DNA of 64,000 nucleotides, from contig CAVVGK010000014.1 in assembly GCA_963747755.1 (NCBI GenBank), forward strand, positions 1-64,000, given 5' to 3'. The position numbers and the translations under genes are program-made. Positions 34,255-43,596 of this stretch are shown here, in pieces (within the stretch, counting starts at the first letter, position 1; each line of letters begins with the position of its first letter). Under the pieces are notes generated by a model that worked only from the letters and a program-made list of their open reading frames with translations, made no database searches and was not told the origin of the DNA. The DNA is from DATFVA01 sp963747755. GTDB lineage: Bacteria > Bacteroidota > Ignavibacteria > Ignavibacteriales > Ignavibacteriaceae.

Positions 34255-34659
34255 CTAATTGCACTGAGCCCCTTCTTTTATCCATGTCCTCACACCTTTT
34301 ATCTGGTTTGTTGTCAATGGCGGATAACCGGCAGGAGGCATAGGATAATTACCGATACCTTCAATTGACCATATCAGTCTGCTGTTATCAGGTTCTCCCG
34401 GAAATACAATCGACGGGTCGGCTGTAGTATTGGCGCAGGAGGTAAGGCTTATTCCACCTGCAAGTTCTGAATCATTATGACATCCCGCATTTGCACATTT
34501 AAGGTTAAAAACAGGCTGGATGTATTCCGAATAACTGACGTTCGAATCCGGTATAACTTTCTTGTCAAGATCACTACCGGTAATCTGATCCTTGCACCCC
34601 GTATAGGACATCATAATAAAAAATACGACTATAAGAAGAAGTGAAATTGATTGTTTCAT
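34255..34659 (-). CDS. Lipoprotein with cytochrome c-like motif
   Basis: About 134 residues. A signal peptide and lipobox (SYTGC) place it as an outer-membrane or periplasmic lipoprotein. The CxxxxCH motif (CANAGCH), later NYPMPPAGYPPLT and the end VRTWIKEGAQCN match the Planctomycete-type cytochrome c domain often found in Bacteroidota. The usual heme motif is CxxCH, and this longer spacing (CX4CH) is a variant seen in that family. It would bind heme c and move electrons. It is an isolated gene, convergent with the SDR. Confidence 0.65.
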   Translation of the reverse strand: MKQSISLLLIVVFFIMMSYTGCKDQITGSDLDKKVIPDSNVSYSEYIQPVFNLKCANAGCHNDSELAGGISLTSCANTTADPSIVFPGEPDNSRLIWSIEGIGNYPMPPAGYPPLTTNQIKGVRTWIKEGAQCN

Positions 34660-34665
34660 TATCAA

Positions 34666-35074
34666 TATAACTCTAATAATACCTAAATGTTTAATTTAAG
34701 ATTCGCAAAGGGAAGAAATCTTTGTAAGCCGTTTTTCTTCAACACCTTTCCAATTTCAGAGAACAAACCTCTCTAATAACTTTCACACCAGTCACTTGAT
34801 CCCCCAGGAATCGAACATTTTTAATCCACCTGTCAAAAGTAATTACTAGCTCCTTCAGGGGACTCAACCCAAATCCTCGCAGGAATTGTATTTTAAACTA
34901 AATTAAAAACCAACACGAAACAATTTAAAATAAAAAACCCTCCTACAGGGGATTGCAGGAGGGTAAACTCTTTATCATCATAAGGCAGAGGTAAACCTTT
35001 ATGAACATGTTTGTAATAAGTTAAAGTACTCATAAATCAAAATCAAGATGGGAGTATTTATTTAAATAATTACT
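34666..35074. other. Intergenic stretch, no gene beyond a terminator
   Basis: No coding frame is convincing here. It carries the upstream region of the cytochrome-like lipoprotein gene at its left edge and the terminator of the response-regulator gene at 34925-34964. Confidence 0.5.
34925..34964 (-). terminator. Intrinsic terminator after the response regulator gene
   Basis: ACCCTCCT (34937-34944) pairs with AGGAGGGT (34957-34964), extended by CA/TG pairs after a mismatch. On the minus strand it is followed by TTTTTTATTTT. It lies about 110 bases past the stop of the receiver-domain gene. Confidence 0.8.
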
Positions 35075-35455
35075 TCAAATCGGACCATCCGGATACACCT
35101 TCTTCAAAGCCTCTTTTAATTCTTCTTTAGAGAAAGGCTTTTTTAGGAATTCATAATTTCCCCCGATTTGGAGGTTGGCTGCTTGCTCCAGCTTTGATTG
35201 GCCAGTCATAAAAATGACAGGGATTTGATTAAATTTTAATACCTGCTGAGCAGCTTCAAACCCATCCATTTCACCCTGGAGGAAGATATCCATAATCAAA
35301 ATTTCAGGATCATCAGCCTGGGCAAATTCAAGCAATTCCTCACCTGTTCGGAAAGTCGCTTCTACATTAAATCCCCATTCCTCCAGCGAATGTTTCAAAT
35401 CAAGTGCAATTATACTCTCATCTTCTGCTACTAGTACGCGTGGTCTTTTTTCCAT
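35075..35455 (-). CDS. Single-domain response regulator (CheY-like)
   Basis: 126 residues from ATG 35455 (MEKRPRV); an upstream in-frame start adds nothing conserved. It has the receiver set: EDE acidic pocket, phospho-acceptor Asp in ILIMDIF at about residue 57, FMTGQ (Thr) and KKPF (Lys). No output domain is attached, so it acts as a phospho-relay carrier or allosteric switch. It is unlinked to any kinase here. Confidence 0.85.
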   Translation of the reverse strand: MEKRPRVLVAEDESIIALDLKHSLEEWGFNVEATFRTGEELLEFAQADDPEILIMDIFLQGEMDGFEAAQQVLKFNQIPVIFMTGQSKLEQAANLQIGGNYEFLKKPFSKEELKEALKKVYPDGPI

Positions 35456-35581
35456 ATTCTTTTTTTTTCTATAGATTAACAAAAGTTATTAAGAGTATTT
35501 GTGATAAAAAAAATAGATAATGAAGAAAATTTTCTTTTGTCGCAAAAAAAAAGCCTCTGCAGTTATTGCAAAGGCTGATTG

Positions 35582-35654
<73 letters not shown>

Positions 35655-35802
35655 GAATAGTAATGACAAATATAAATATAAAAAGAAAAATTAAAAAGAT
35701 TAGAACACATCACCCTGAGACCATCCAGAGACGACGGGAAAAAGTATAAAGTTAAAGTTATATTTCATACGCAAATTTCACTATTAATTAAAAACAGGTA
35801 TT

Positions 35803-36195
35803 ATGAAAGAAGAAGATAAGCTGGAGATAGGCTCAATTATATGGACAGATCTAACCGTTCCAAACGCTGAAGAAGTGAAAAACTTTTATGGCAGTGTAAT
35901 TGGCTGGAAATCTGAACCGGTGTCGATGGGGGAGTATAATGATTTCAGCATGAACAGTCCTGATACCGGTCGCACCATAGCAGGTATCTGTCATTCCAAA
36001 GGCGTTAATGCTGATCTTCCGCCCCAGTGGTTAATTTATTTTGCTGTGAAAGATGTTGATGAATCAGCAGGCCTTTGCCTGAAGAAAGGCGGAAAAATAA
36101 TTGCAGGTCCCAGGGATATGGGACGATACGGACGGTACTGTGTCATCCAGGATCCAGCTGGGGCTGTGGCAGCTTTATTCTCCCCAAAGGATTGA
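35803..36195 (+). CDS. VOC (glyoxalase/dioxygenase superfamily) protein
   Basis: 130 residues with the paired beta-alpha-beta-beta-beta layout of the VOC superfamily: GSIIWTDLTVPNAEEVKNFY near the start, and a final QDPAGAVAALFSP strand. This subgroup resembles the CFP32-type proteins. Metal and substrate are not evident from sequence. No partner gene is adjacent. Confidence 0.75.
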   Translation: MKEEDKLEIGSIIWTDLTVPNAEEVKNFYGSVIGWKSEPVSMGEYNDFSMNSPDTGRTIAGICHSKGVNADLPPQWLIYFAVKDVDESAGLCLKKGGKIIAGPRDMGRYGRYCVIQDPAGAVAALFSPKD

Positions 36196-36359
36196 CAAAT
36201 GGAAACAGATATGTTTCATAGGATTCTGGTTAATGACCAAAAGATCGCATGAAACGATATCGCTGAATCCAGCGGGGTTGGACTTTCAATCGGAATAATC
36301 TTTTCAGGCTGCAGACAGGCAAGTTTTAAAAAACTGCAAGTTTATGCTGTCCAAATATT

Positions 36360-36734
36360 TTAATATGCCCTGCTTGAGCCCGGCAAATTCCGGCCGAAAT
36401 TGAAACTTGTTACTGCATCACTACTTGAGAGATAAGTATGAAAGATCCTTTTCACCCCGCTATAGATAAATACCTGCGGGGGGAGAACCAGTTTCATCTT
36501 TCCTCCATATTCGGAAATCTTTTTTGATGCGATTACAAGTACTCCAAGAAATGTAGCGTCAACCACCTCGCATCCAGCAAGGTCGATTACGATTTTTTCG
36601 TAACCAAGGATAATGTCCGACTCCAGGTAATCCTGAAATTCCAATGCATCCTGCAGTGTGGTTTTCTCAAGGATAACGTGTATAATTAATACGTCAGCCT
36701 TAAATTCTCGTTTGAATTGTTCCATAAATGACAT
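36360..36734 (-). CDS. STAS-domain anti-sigma factor antagonist
   Basis: 124 residues with a STAS fold: VIDLAGCEVVDATFLGVLVIASKK in outline, where the SpoIIAA phosphoserine position is Thr61 of DAT. The Thr is phosphorylatable, so partner switching with an RsbW-type kinase is possible. No anti-sigma kinase or phosphatase lies beside it. Isolated minus-strand gene. Confidence 0.8.
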   Translation of the reverse strand: MSFMEQFKREFKADVLIIHVILEKTTLQDALEFQDYLESDIILGYEKIVIDLAGCEVVDATFLGVLVIASKKISEYGGKMKLVLPPQVFIYSGVKRIFHTYLSSSDAVTSFNFGRNLPGSSRAY

Positions 36735-37021
36735 TAAATTTTTACTAACCCTCGTGTTTTCTACAACAATGAATGTACCAGTCGTTTTTGATCAAAAATC
36801 GTAAGTCTTTCCGTTGAAATGACTTAAAAGAATAAGACAGCATCTCACTGTGATACAGGTTTTTGTCTGAAAATAATCTAGTAACAGACAATTATTAATC
36901 AAATGATTCTCTTCACGTCGCCAGTCCTTCCTCTACATCTGAAAACTCCATTCAATTCAAAGTTGAAGAAGATTTATTTTATCAGGATATTTGATTATCA
37001 AATAATTATTTGGGGATATAA

Positions 37022-37510
37022 ATGAGTAAGATTGATCAACTCGCACAAGAATTTCTTTCTCTAAAAAATATAGCAGTCGCTGGCGTTACCAGGGAGAGCA
37101 ACGGAACAGCAAACATTATTTACAGGAGACTAAAAGAAACCGGACATAATGTTTATCCTGTAAATCCAAATACAAAAGTTTTCGAGGGTGTAAAATGCTA
37201 TCCGGATGTTAACTCTATTTTGCCGAAACCGGATGGAGTTGTTATTGTTACAAATCCCTCAGTTTGCGAAAACGTTGTGAATGATTGTGTCGAAGCAGGA
37301 ATAAAGTACGTGTGGATGCATAATATGATGGGACATAAAGGAGAGGATAAACCAGGTTCAAGCATATCCAGTAATGCGATCCGTGTATGCAGGGATAATA
37401 ATATCAGCCTGATTCCAGGTGGTTGCCCCATGATGTTCTGCGGGCATGTAGATTTTGGGCATAAATTCCTCAGAGGAATTGCCAGACTCACCGGCAGGTT
37501 CCGGTTTTAG
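37022..37510 (+). CDS. CoA-binding domain protein (YccU-like)
   Basis: 162 residues. A Rossmann-like CoA-binding domain of the CoA_binding_2 family: IAVAGVTRESNGTANIIYRRL near the start, YPVNPNTKVFEGVKCYPDV, VVIVTNPSVCENVVNDC and GIKYVWMHNMMGH. This matches the CoA-binding domain found at the N-terminus of acyl-CoA ligases, here as a stand-alone protein. The Cys/Met-rich end (GGCPMMFCGHVD) is notable. Precise role unknown. Confidence 0.8.
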   Translation: MSKIDQLAQEFLSLKNIAVAGVTRESNGTANIIYRRLKETGHNVYPVNPNTKVFEGVKCYPDVNSILPKPDGVVIVTNPSVCENVVNDCVEAGIKYVWMHNMMGHKGEDKPGSSISSNAIRVCRDNNISLIPGGCPMMFCGHVDFGHKFLRGIARLTGRFRF

Positions 37511-37596
37511 TTATTGGGTTGTTCTTGCAGAACTTTCATCAGCTTGGACTTAAACATAAATTTGAACTAAATTTAGATGCTGTTATGATTTTTATT

Positions 37597-37669
37597 GGGG
37601 CTATAGCTCAGCTGGGAGAGCGTCTCGTTCGCAACGAGAAGGTCGCCGGTTCGATCCCGGTTAGCTCCA
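37597..37669 (+). tRNA. tRNA-Ala (anticodon CGC)
   Basis: 73 bases: acceptor GGGGCTA / TAGCTCC, anticodon loop TTCGCAA gives CGC. Arms and length normal, CCA not encoded. Same acceptor as the Ala tRNA at 35582. Confidence 0.92.
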
Positions 37670-37780
37670 CTCGAATAATGAATAAAAATACACCTCATGA
37701 ACAGACCTGATCGGACAACCAGACTGCCAACGAGAATAAATAACTAACTACATCCAATTTCTCAATTCACCCAATTTTCC

Positions 37781-37789
37781 TATCTTTGC
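37781..37789 (+). promoter_or_regulatory. Bacteroidetes-type -7 box at the MATE gene start
   Basis: TATCTTTGC matches the TAnnTTTG -7 consensus used by Bacteroidetes sigma factors. It ends 6 bases before the ATG at 37795, so transcription would start at or beside the ATG, giving a nearly leaderless mRNA. The -33 element is not obvious. Confidence 0.55.
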
Positions 37790-37794
37790 TTGCA

Positions 37795-39144
37795 ATGAAA
37801 ATTCTGCCTGTGAACAGCTATTATAAAGCTGTCCTGAAACTTGCTCTTCCTGCAATTGCGGGACTATCAACCCAAATGGTTGTTTCACTAACTGACTCTG
37901 CCATGGTTGGTCGTCTTGACGAAGCCACATATGCTCTTGCAGCTATGGGAATCGGCGTGCTTGCAACCTGGGCTTTAATAAGCTTCTTTTCCAGTCTTGC
38001 TACCGGTACTCATGTTATTGTAGCCCGGAAGTACGGCGAGAACGATTTCGACGGATGCAGTCTTGCTCTTACAAACTCACTAATTATAGGATTCATTATA
38101 GGTATTATCGTTGCTGCAGTAGGCGTCCTTGCAGCTTACCGGATAGCTGATTTTTTTGCTGCTGATAAAGTCGTTGGGCATTATGCAGGCGAGTACATTT
38201 TTTACCGGTTTCTCGGTATTCCTTTTTTCCTGATAAGTGTTTCCTACAGAGGATTTTACTTCGGGATCAGTAAGACAAAAATATTCATGTTCTCAGGTGC
38301 CATAACTAATCTCCTTAATATTTTCTTCAATTATGTTTTCATATACGGCAATCTCGGTATGCCGAGAATGGGCCTTGCAGGTGCTGGTTTTGCTTCAACC
38401 CTTGCTACAACGTTCGACTTTGTATTTTATACTACAATTTTAATGACACCTGCTTATCGGCATAAATTTCATCCTTTTAGAAATTTCCGCTTAAACTTCG
38501 ATCTGATAAGGAAGATATATAAGATCTCCCTTCCTGTTTCATTCCAGAATATATTTATTCTTATTGGGTTCCTCCTTTTCGTTGTTATTACAGGATTGAT
38601 AGGTACACAGGAGCAGGCAGCTTCGCAGGCAATTATCAGTACGATGTTTATATCGTTTCTGCCGTGTTTCGGCTTCGGTATCGCTGTCCAGACGCTCGTT
38701 GGCAACAATCTCGGTTCTGGAAAATTTCAACTGGCAAAGATCTATGGTTTTGAAACGGCAAAGATAGCAACATATTATACCTTGTTTCTTGGCTTTATCT
38801 TCATCGTATTACCGCAGTATGTATTATTAATTATTACAAATAATCAGTCGATTATTGAAGTCGCAGAACCTGCCCTAAGGATAGCAGGATTTGCACAGAT
38901 TTTCTATGCTGTAGGGGTTGTATTGGCAAACGGCCTCCAGGCCGCAGGTAAAACTTTTTTTGTTATGAAAGCGGAAGTGGTTACGAATCTTTTCATTTTC
39001 GTTCCGCTGGCTTACCTGATGGGAGTTATATTTGGGGGGGGATTGGTTTGGGCATGGACAGCACTTCCTGTTTACATACTTATTTATACTTCAGTAATAT
39101 ACGGGAAGTATAAAAAGGGAGATTGGCAGAAGAAAAGTATTTGA
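37795..39144 (+). CDS. MATE-family multidrug/sodium antiporter
   Basis: 450 residues with about 12 transmembrane helices in two repeats: ALPAIAGLSTQMVVSLTDSAMVGRL near the start, and AAGKTFFVMKAEVV in the second half. MATE proteins export cationic drugs or metabolites using Na+ or H+. No regulator is adjacent, so the substrate is unknown. The ATG at 37795 is the natural start. Confidence 0.88.
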   Translation: MKILPVNSYYKAVLKLALPAIAGLSTQMVVSLTDSAMVGRLDEATYALAAMGIGVLATWALISFFSSLATGTHVIVARKYGENDFDGCSLALTNSLIIGFIIGIIVAAVGVLAAYRIADFFAADKVVGHYAGEYIFYRFLGIPFFLISVSYRGFYFGISKTKIFMFSGAITNLLNIFFNYVFIYGNLGMPRMGLAGAGFASTLATTFDFVFYTTILMTPAYRHKFHPFRNFRLNFDLIRKIYKISLPVSFQNIFILIGFLLFVVITGLIGTQEQAASQAIISTMFISFLPCFGFGIAVQTLVGNNLGSGKFQLAKIYGFETAKIATYYTLFLGFIFIVLPQYVLLIITNNQSIIEVAEPALRIAGFAQIFYAVGVVLANGLQAAGKTFFVMKAEVVTNLFIFVPLAYLMGVIFGGGLVWAWTALPVYILIYTSVIYGKYKKGDWQKKSI

Positions 39145-39324
39145 TAATGATGGGAGACAGAAAAAGTCATTTGTCACAGTCTTGGGAAATGTGATGGATT
39201 TACCTTGCTAATAATGAGAAAATTTTTGATTTTCATATCGAATTTGTGCCAAAACATCGATTTTTGACAATCTTTTTACGGCATAAGTGTTGACTTTCTC
39301 GAAGGCATAAAATATATTTTGATT

Positions 39325-39723
39325 ATGAAAAATAGACTTACTCTGATTTTTACACTTTTTATAATTGTTTCCACAGCTCTGGCCGGTGCTTTGCTTGATT
39401 ATTTTCATGCACAGGCTGAAGGTGATAATGTAAAAATAGAGTGGAAAACTACCACAGAAACTAATCTGACAAACTTTGTTGTTCAAAGGAAAACCCCGGA
39501 TACTCAATATATTGATCTCGCATCCATAGATCCAACAGGGAATAATTCGGTATACACATATGTTGATCAGGCTGCATATAAAATGACTAACCCTATTTTT
39601 GTCTACAGACTAAAAATAGTTGACCGCGATGGTTCCTATACCTATTCTTCGTCGGTCTCTGTATCACCGAATATTTCCGGTGTTAAGAGAACTTGGGGCA
39701 GCATTAAAGCTATGTTTCGTTAA
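39325..39723 (+). CDS. Stand-alone FN3-like (T9SS pre-sorting) domain protein
   Basis: About 132 residues: signal peptide (ending LAG), then a single beta-sandwich of the type that in this genome precedes the T9SS sorting domain: VKIEWKTTTETNLTNFVVQRK and FVYRLKIVDRDGSYTYSS. Here it stands alone, with no T9SS tail; the protein ends in KAMFR. It may be a periplasmic partner of T9SS cargo or a truncated cargo gene. A TTGACT-17-TATATT promoter-like pair ends a few bases before the ATG. Confidence 0.55.
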   Translation: MKNRLTLIFTLFIIVSTALAGALLDYFHAQAEGDNVKIEWKTTTETNLTNFVVQRKTPDTQYIDLASIDPTGNNSVYTYVDQAAYKMTNPIFVYRLKIVDRDGSYTYSSSVSVSPNISGVKRTWGSIKAMFR

Positions 39724-39769
39724 AATCAAATCCCTTCGTTTTTCATTTAATTTTTAACCCTCTTTCCTT

Positions 39770-39777
39770 TATCTTTG
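39770..39777 (+). promoter_or_regulatory. TAnnTTTG promoter box upstream of the SpoIID gene
   Basis: TATCTTTG fits the Bacteroidetes -7 consensus, 63 bases upstream of the ATG at 39841. A 5' leader of about 55 bases is predicted. Confidence 0.45.
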
Positions 39778-39840
39778 TCCTTCATTAAAACAGATTTTTA
39801 ATAATCCCTTAAAACGGAATCTGATCAATAAAATACCTTC

Positions 39841-41073
39841 ATGAAAAAAGTTATCTTAGCTGAATTTGTCAGCTTCCTTATAATTATCTTTTCTGGATGT
39901 TCCGGATCGAAAAAAACTTACGACCGAATGGATACTACAGGCTATGAAGTGAGAGATATGATCCGTGTGCTTCTCGATGAGGAGCCTGGGAGCTATGAAT
40001 TTATAAATGATTCACCTGTCTATCTGAAGAACGGAGATTCCTATCTAGCATTGGTAAATCCCGGAAACCGGCTATCAGTAGTAAGTTTAGGTGATGCAGT
40101 TGAGGTTGAAATTGAAGGTAAACGGTTTAATGGTAAAAATATACGGCTCGTTCCGGGATCGTCTGAGCAGTCTATTGCATACAAAGGCAGCCGCTACCGT
40201 GGTTCGATAAATCTTGTTGCTGGAGGAACAGGGTTAAACATTGTAAATCAACTATCCGTTGAAGAATACCTTAAAGGAGTTATACCCAAAGAGATGCCCA
40301 CTGGCAAAGGGAATGAATATTATGAGGCACTTAAGGCTTTCACCATATGTGCAAGAACATATTCTTTTTCAAAGCTTAATGAAAATAAAAAAAGTTTTGA
40401 TGTTTTTGCAGATACACGCGATCAGGTATACGGCGGCAGCGGAATCGAAAAGGAAATAGTTAATAGAGTGGTTGAGGAAACCAGGGGATTTATTCTTACA
40501 TACAATGATAAACCTGCGGTAACCTTCTATCATTCAACCTGTGGTGGGACTACAGAAGATGCAAAAAATGTTTTTCCTAATATGAAGCTACCTTACCTTG
40601 TTTCCGTCATGGATGGAGATAAACCCTACTGTTCCATTTCTCCGAAATATACTTGGACCGAAACCTTTGCTGAGAATACTTTTGTGCAGCGGTTTATATC
40701 AGCAGGTTATCTCGAAAATGCCGATTATTCAGTAAATGATATAAATATTAATAGCACATTCAAATCAGGTAGAATTAACGAATTAGAAATCGATTTTTCC
40801 GGAAAAGGTAAAAAGATAAAAGCTGTAAAGCTCTTCGGAAACAATATCCGTTATGTAATAAGAAGAGCTGATAATAAGGCTATACTTGAAAGTAATAATT
40901 TTACAATCGACAGGAAGGGAGAAAATATTATTCTAAAGGGAAAAGGGTATGGACATGGCGTAGGGCTGTGTCAGTGGGGAGCACTGGAACAATCAAAAGA
41001 AGGAAAAAACTTTGAAGATATTCTTTCACTTTATTACCCGGGAACTAAAATAGAAAGCTGCGATGATCAATAA
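39841..41073 (+). CDS. SpoIID/LytB-domain lipoprotein
   Basis: 410 residues. The signal peptide and lipobox (FSGC) make it a lipoprotein. Residues 130-400 form the SpoIID/LytB domain: VEEYLKGVIPKEMP, KAFTICARTYSFS, YHSTCGGTTEDAKNVFPN and YGHGVGLCQWGA. Related proteins are lytic transglycosylases or amidase enhancers acting on peptidoglycan. Its end overlaps Maf by 11 bases, so the two are co-transcribed. Confidence 0.85.
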   Translation: MKKVILAEFVSFLIIIFSGCSGSKKTYDRMDTTGYEVRDMIRVLLDEEPGSYEFINDSPVYLKNGDSYLALVNPGNRLSVVSLGDAVEVEIEGKRFNGKNIRLVPGSSEQSIAYKGSRYRGSINLVAGGTGLNIVNQLSVEEYLKGVIPKEMPTGKGNEYYEALKAFTICARTYSFSKLNENKKSFDVFADTRDQVYGGSGIEKEIVNRVVEETRGFILTYNDKPAVTFYHSTCGGTTEDAKNVFPNMKLPYLVSVMDGDKPYCSISPKYTWTETFAENTFVQRFISAGYLENADYSVNDININSTFKSGRINELEIDFSGKGKKIKAVKLFGNNIRYVIRRADNKAILESNNFTIDRKGENIILKGKGYGHGVGLCQWGALEQSKEGKNFEDILSLYYPGTKIESCDDQ

Positions 41074-41641
41074 CCATCCTTTTATTTACCTCGCATCAAA
41101 ATCTCCAAGAAGGAAAAAACTTCTGAAGCAGATGAATCTTAATTTTAAGGTCGTCTCTGTTGAAATTGACGAAAGTATCAAAGATAATGAGTCACCTTTG
41201 CAAATGGTAAAAAGATTAGCAGTTGAAAAACTTGAACAGGCAAAAAAGAAAGTCAACAACGGAATAATAATAACTGCGGATACAACCGTGGTTCTCGACA
41301 AAGAGATGCTGGCAAAGCCCGAAGATGAAGCGGATGCAAAAAATATGCTGCGGAAACTAAGCGGCAAAACTCATATCGTTTTTACAGGTTTTGTTGTGCA
41401 TAATTCTGTTACCGGTAGAACTATTGTAGATTATGAAAAAACTGCAGTTACCTTTAGAGAACTTAGAATGGATGAGATCGATGATTATATTAAAACCGGA
41501 AGTCCAATGGATAAAGCCGGTTCATATGGTATCCAGGATGATTTCGGAGCTGTATTCGTAAAAAAAATTAACGGCGATTATTATAATGTGGTTGGACTGC
41601 CTGTATCAAAGCTTTATACGAACATTCTGAAAGTGATCTGA
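41063..41641 (+). CDS. maf: Maf nucleotide pyrophosphatase
   Basis: 192 residues. YLASKSPRRKKLLKQM near the start is the Maf signature, with ITADTTV and RELRMDEIDDYI. Maf hydrolyses non-canonical or canonical dTTP/UTP to the monophosphate and may limit misincorporation. It overlaps the SpoIID gene and is directly followed by the UPF0104 gene. Confidence 0.9.
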   Translation: MINNHPFIYLASKSPRRKKLLKQMNLNFKVVSVEIDESIKDNESPLQMVKRLAVEKLEQAKKKVNNGIIITADTTVVLDKEMLAKPEDEADAKNMLRKLSGKTHIVFTGFVVHNSVTGRTIVDYEKTAVTFRELRMDEIDDYIKTGSPMDKAGSYGIQDDFGAVFVKKINGDYYNVVGLPVSKLYTNILKVI

Positions 41642-42610
41642 TTGCTGAAGAAACTCAGAAAAAAAATACTACTATCCCTGGCCGCGGCAGGATTGCTCTA
41701 CCTCGCATTTACTATCTATGCCGATTTCGACCAGGTGATGAAAGCCTTTGAAGAATTCAACTGGATGCTTTTCCCGCTCCTTCTTCTCCTTTCACTGCTT
41801 AACTATTTTTTCAGGTTTTTTAAATGGGATTATTACCTTTCGGTTATTAAGGTGAAAGTTGCCAGGATGGATTCGCTGTCTATTTTTATGTCGGGACTCG
41901 TTATGAGCGTTACTCCGGGCAAAATGGGTGAGCTGCTGAAATCATACCTTGTAAAGGAATTAAACCAGACCCCAGTGAGCAGGACATTCCCGATTATTTT
42001 CGCTGAAAGAATAACAGATTTTATCTCACTTCTGTTCCTTGCATTAATTGGAGCGTATGTTTACAATTATGGTAGGGAAATAGTGATAGGGGTTTCCGTC
42101 TTTTTTCTAATGCTCGTAATAATTATCAGTAATAAGGGAATTGCTCTTCCTTTATTAAAGCTTTTTGAGAAAAGTGTTTTTCTCAAAAAACACCTCGAAA
42201 GCATTCATAGTGCTTATGAGAGTTCTTACCAGCTTCTCAGACCCGTTCCGCTGGTTAAAATGAGTGCACTCAGTCTAGGCTCCTGGTTTTTTGAATGTTT
42301 GGGATATTATATAATTCTGATTAATTTTGGATTGGATGTTAGTCTTTTGTGGGCAACATTCAGTTACGGTTTCGCAACGATTGTGGGTGCAGTAACTATG
42401 CTGCCCGGCGGATTGGGAGTGACCGAAGGGTCTCTGACTTTTCTTCTTGTTGAAAAAGGTTCCCCCAAAGAGATCGCCGTAGCATCCACTTTTATTATAA
42501 GGGTTGTAACACTCTGGTTTGCAGTGCTTGTCGGAGTAATAAGCGTAACCCTTTATCAGAGAAGATTCGGAAAAATAACTCTTGAATCTATCTCAAACCG
42601 GACAAATTAG
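41642..42610 (+). CDS. UPF0104/lysylphosphatidylglycerol-synthetase-like membrane protein
   Basis: 322 residues with about eight transmembrane segments of the LPG_synthase_TM/UPF0104 (YbhN) type: SGLVMSVTPGKMGELLKSY and LPGGLGVTEGSLTF. It lacks the synthase domain, so a flippase or glycolipid-handling role is likely. Translation starts at TTG immediately after the Maf TGA, which suggests strict coupling. Confidence 0.8.
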   Translation: MLKKLRKKILLSLAAAGLLYLAFTIYADFDQVMKAFEEFNWMLFPLLLLLSLLNYFFRFFKWDYYLSVIKVKVARMDSLSIFMSGLVMSVTPGKMGELLKSYLVKELNQTPVSRTFPIIFAERITDFISLLFLALIGAYVYNYGREIVIGVSVFFLMLVIIISNKGIALPLLKLFEKSVFLKKHLESIHSAYESSYQLLRPVPLVKMSALSLGSWFFECLGYYIILINFGLDVSLLWATFSYGFATIVGAVTMLPGGLGVTEGSLTFLLVEKGSPKEIAVASTFIIRVVTLWFAVLVGVISVTLYQRRFGKITLESISNRTN

Positions 42611-42742
42611 ATGTTTTTCCGGTGTGTTTTAATTGTTCTTTCATATTGTTTATGTTTCAGATCAATCCGATTTTCTTGATTTTCAAACAGGTGCATGTTA
42701 TATTTTTGGTGACTCAAATATATATAAAAAAAGGAGTTATAT

Positions 42743-43156
42743 ATGTCCCAGGATAATTCAAGCAAAGGTTTATTGTTTGGCTTTTTAGCAGGTGGTGTTA
42801 TTGGTGCTATTGCAGCCCTACTATATGCTCCCAAATCAGGACGAGAACTCAGAAATGACATCCGCAGTAAATCAGATGAATATTATGACGATGTTGAGAA
42901 ATATTTCTCTGATGCAAGAGATAAAGCAAAAGATCTCATTAACGACGGGAAGAAAAAATCGGAAAAACTTATCAGCGATGCAAAAGTAAAATCTGAAGAA
43001 TTGTTGAAAGATGCAGAAAAGATTTTTAACGATGCACGTTCCAAAGCGGAAGGATATGTCTCAAAAGGCAAGGAAACCGTTGACCAGGAAACTACGAAAG
43101 TGAAAACTGCGATCAAAGCTGGAGTTGATGCATATAAAGAAACAAAAAATAGTTAG
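42743..43156 (+). CDS. YtxH-domain membrane-anchored protein
   Basis: 137 residues. The N-terminal GLLFGFLAGGVIGAIAALLYAP segment followed by KSGRE is the YtxH pattern. The rest is a long amphipathic coiled coil with repeated DxKxxA (DARDKAKDLINDGKK). Envelope-stress type small protein. A DUF948 gene follows 9 bases later, which is a recurrent pairing. Confidence 0.8.
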   Translation: MSQDNSSKGLLFGFLAGGVIGAIAALLYAPKSGRELRNDIRSKSDEYYDDVEKYFSDARDKAKDLINDGKKKSEKLISDAKVKSEELLKDAEKIFNDARSKAEGYVSKGKETVDQETTKVKTAIKAGVDAYKETKNS

Positions 43157-43165
43157 ATAGGCCTT

Positions 43166-43549
43166 ATGGACACCGTCAGCATCTTTTATATAGTGCTTTT
43201 ATGTTCGGCTTCTATACTATGCCTGGCATTAATCTTCTACATAAACAAGATCACAAATTCTATCAAAGATATCGAATCTGAGATTAAGGATTTGTCCGAA
43301 CAGGTAAAACCATTAATAAATACTGCAACACAACTAAGTGAAAGAGTTAACTACCTGGCTTCCGAAGCAAAAGACCAGGTAGGTACTGTAAAAGAAACTA
43401 TAGGAAAGGTTGTCGACAGGGTTGAAAAGATTCTTGCATTAGAAGAGCAATTCCGGGAGGGTTTGGAAAAGCCGTTAAACGGACTCCTTAAAAACCTCTC
43501 AGCAGTTTCTAACGGAGTCTCTACCTTTTGGAAAACCTTCACAAAATGA
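43166..43549 (+). CDS. DUF948-family membrane-anchored coiled-coil protein
   Basis: 127 residues with an N-terminal membrane helix and a long coiled coil (IKDIESEIKDLSEQVKPL). Often found with YtxH, as here. Function unknown. Probably acts with its neighbour at the membrane. Confidence 0.7.
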   Translation: MDTVSIFYIVLLCSASILCLALIFYINKITNSIKDIESEIKDLSEQVKPLINTATQLSERVNYLASEAKDQVGTVKETIGKVVDRVEKILALEEQFREGLEKPLNGLLKNLSAVSNGVSTFWKTFTK

Positions 43550-43596
43550 TAATAATAACATAAACCTTCTCACCTTGAATCTTAGGAGGAAATCCC

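Noticed and set aside
37519..37710. Short frame across tRNA-Ala(CGC)
   Set aside because: Explained by the tRNA; no start signal.
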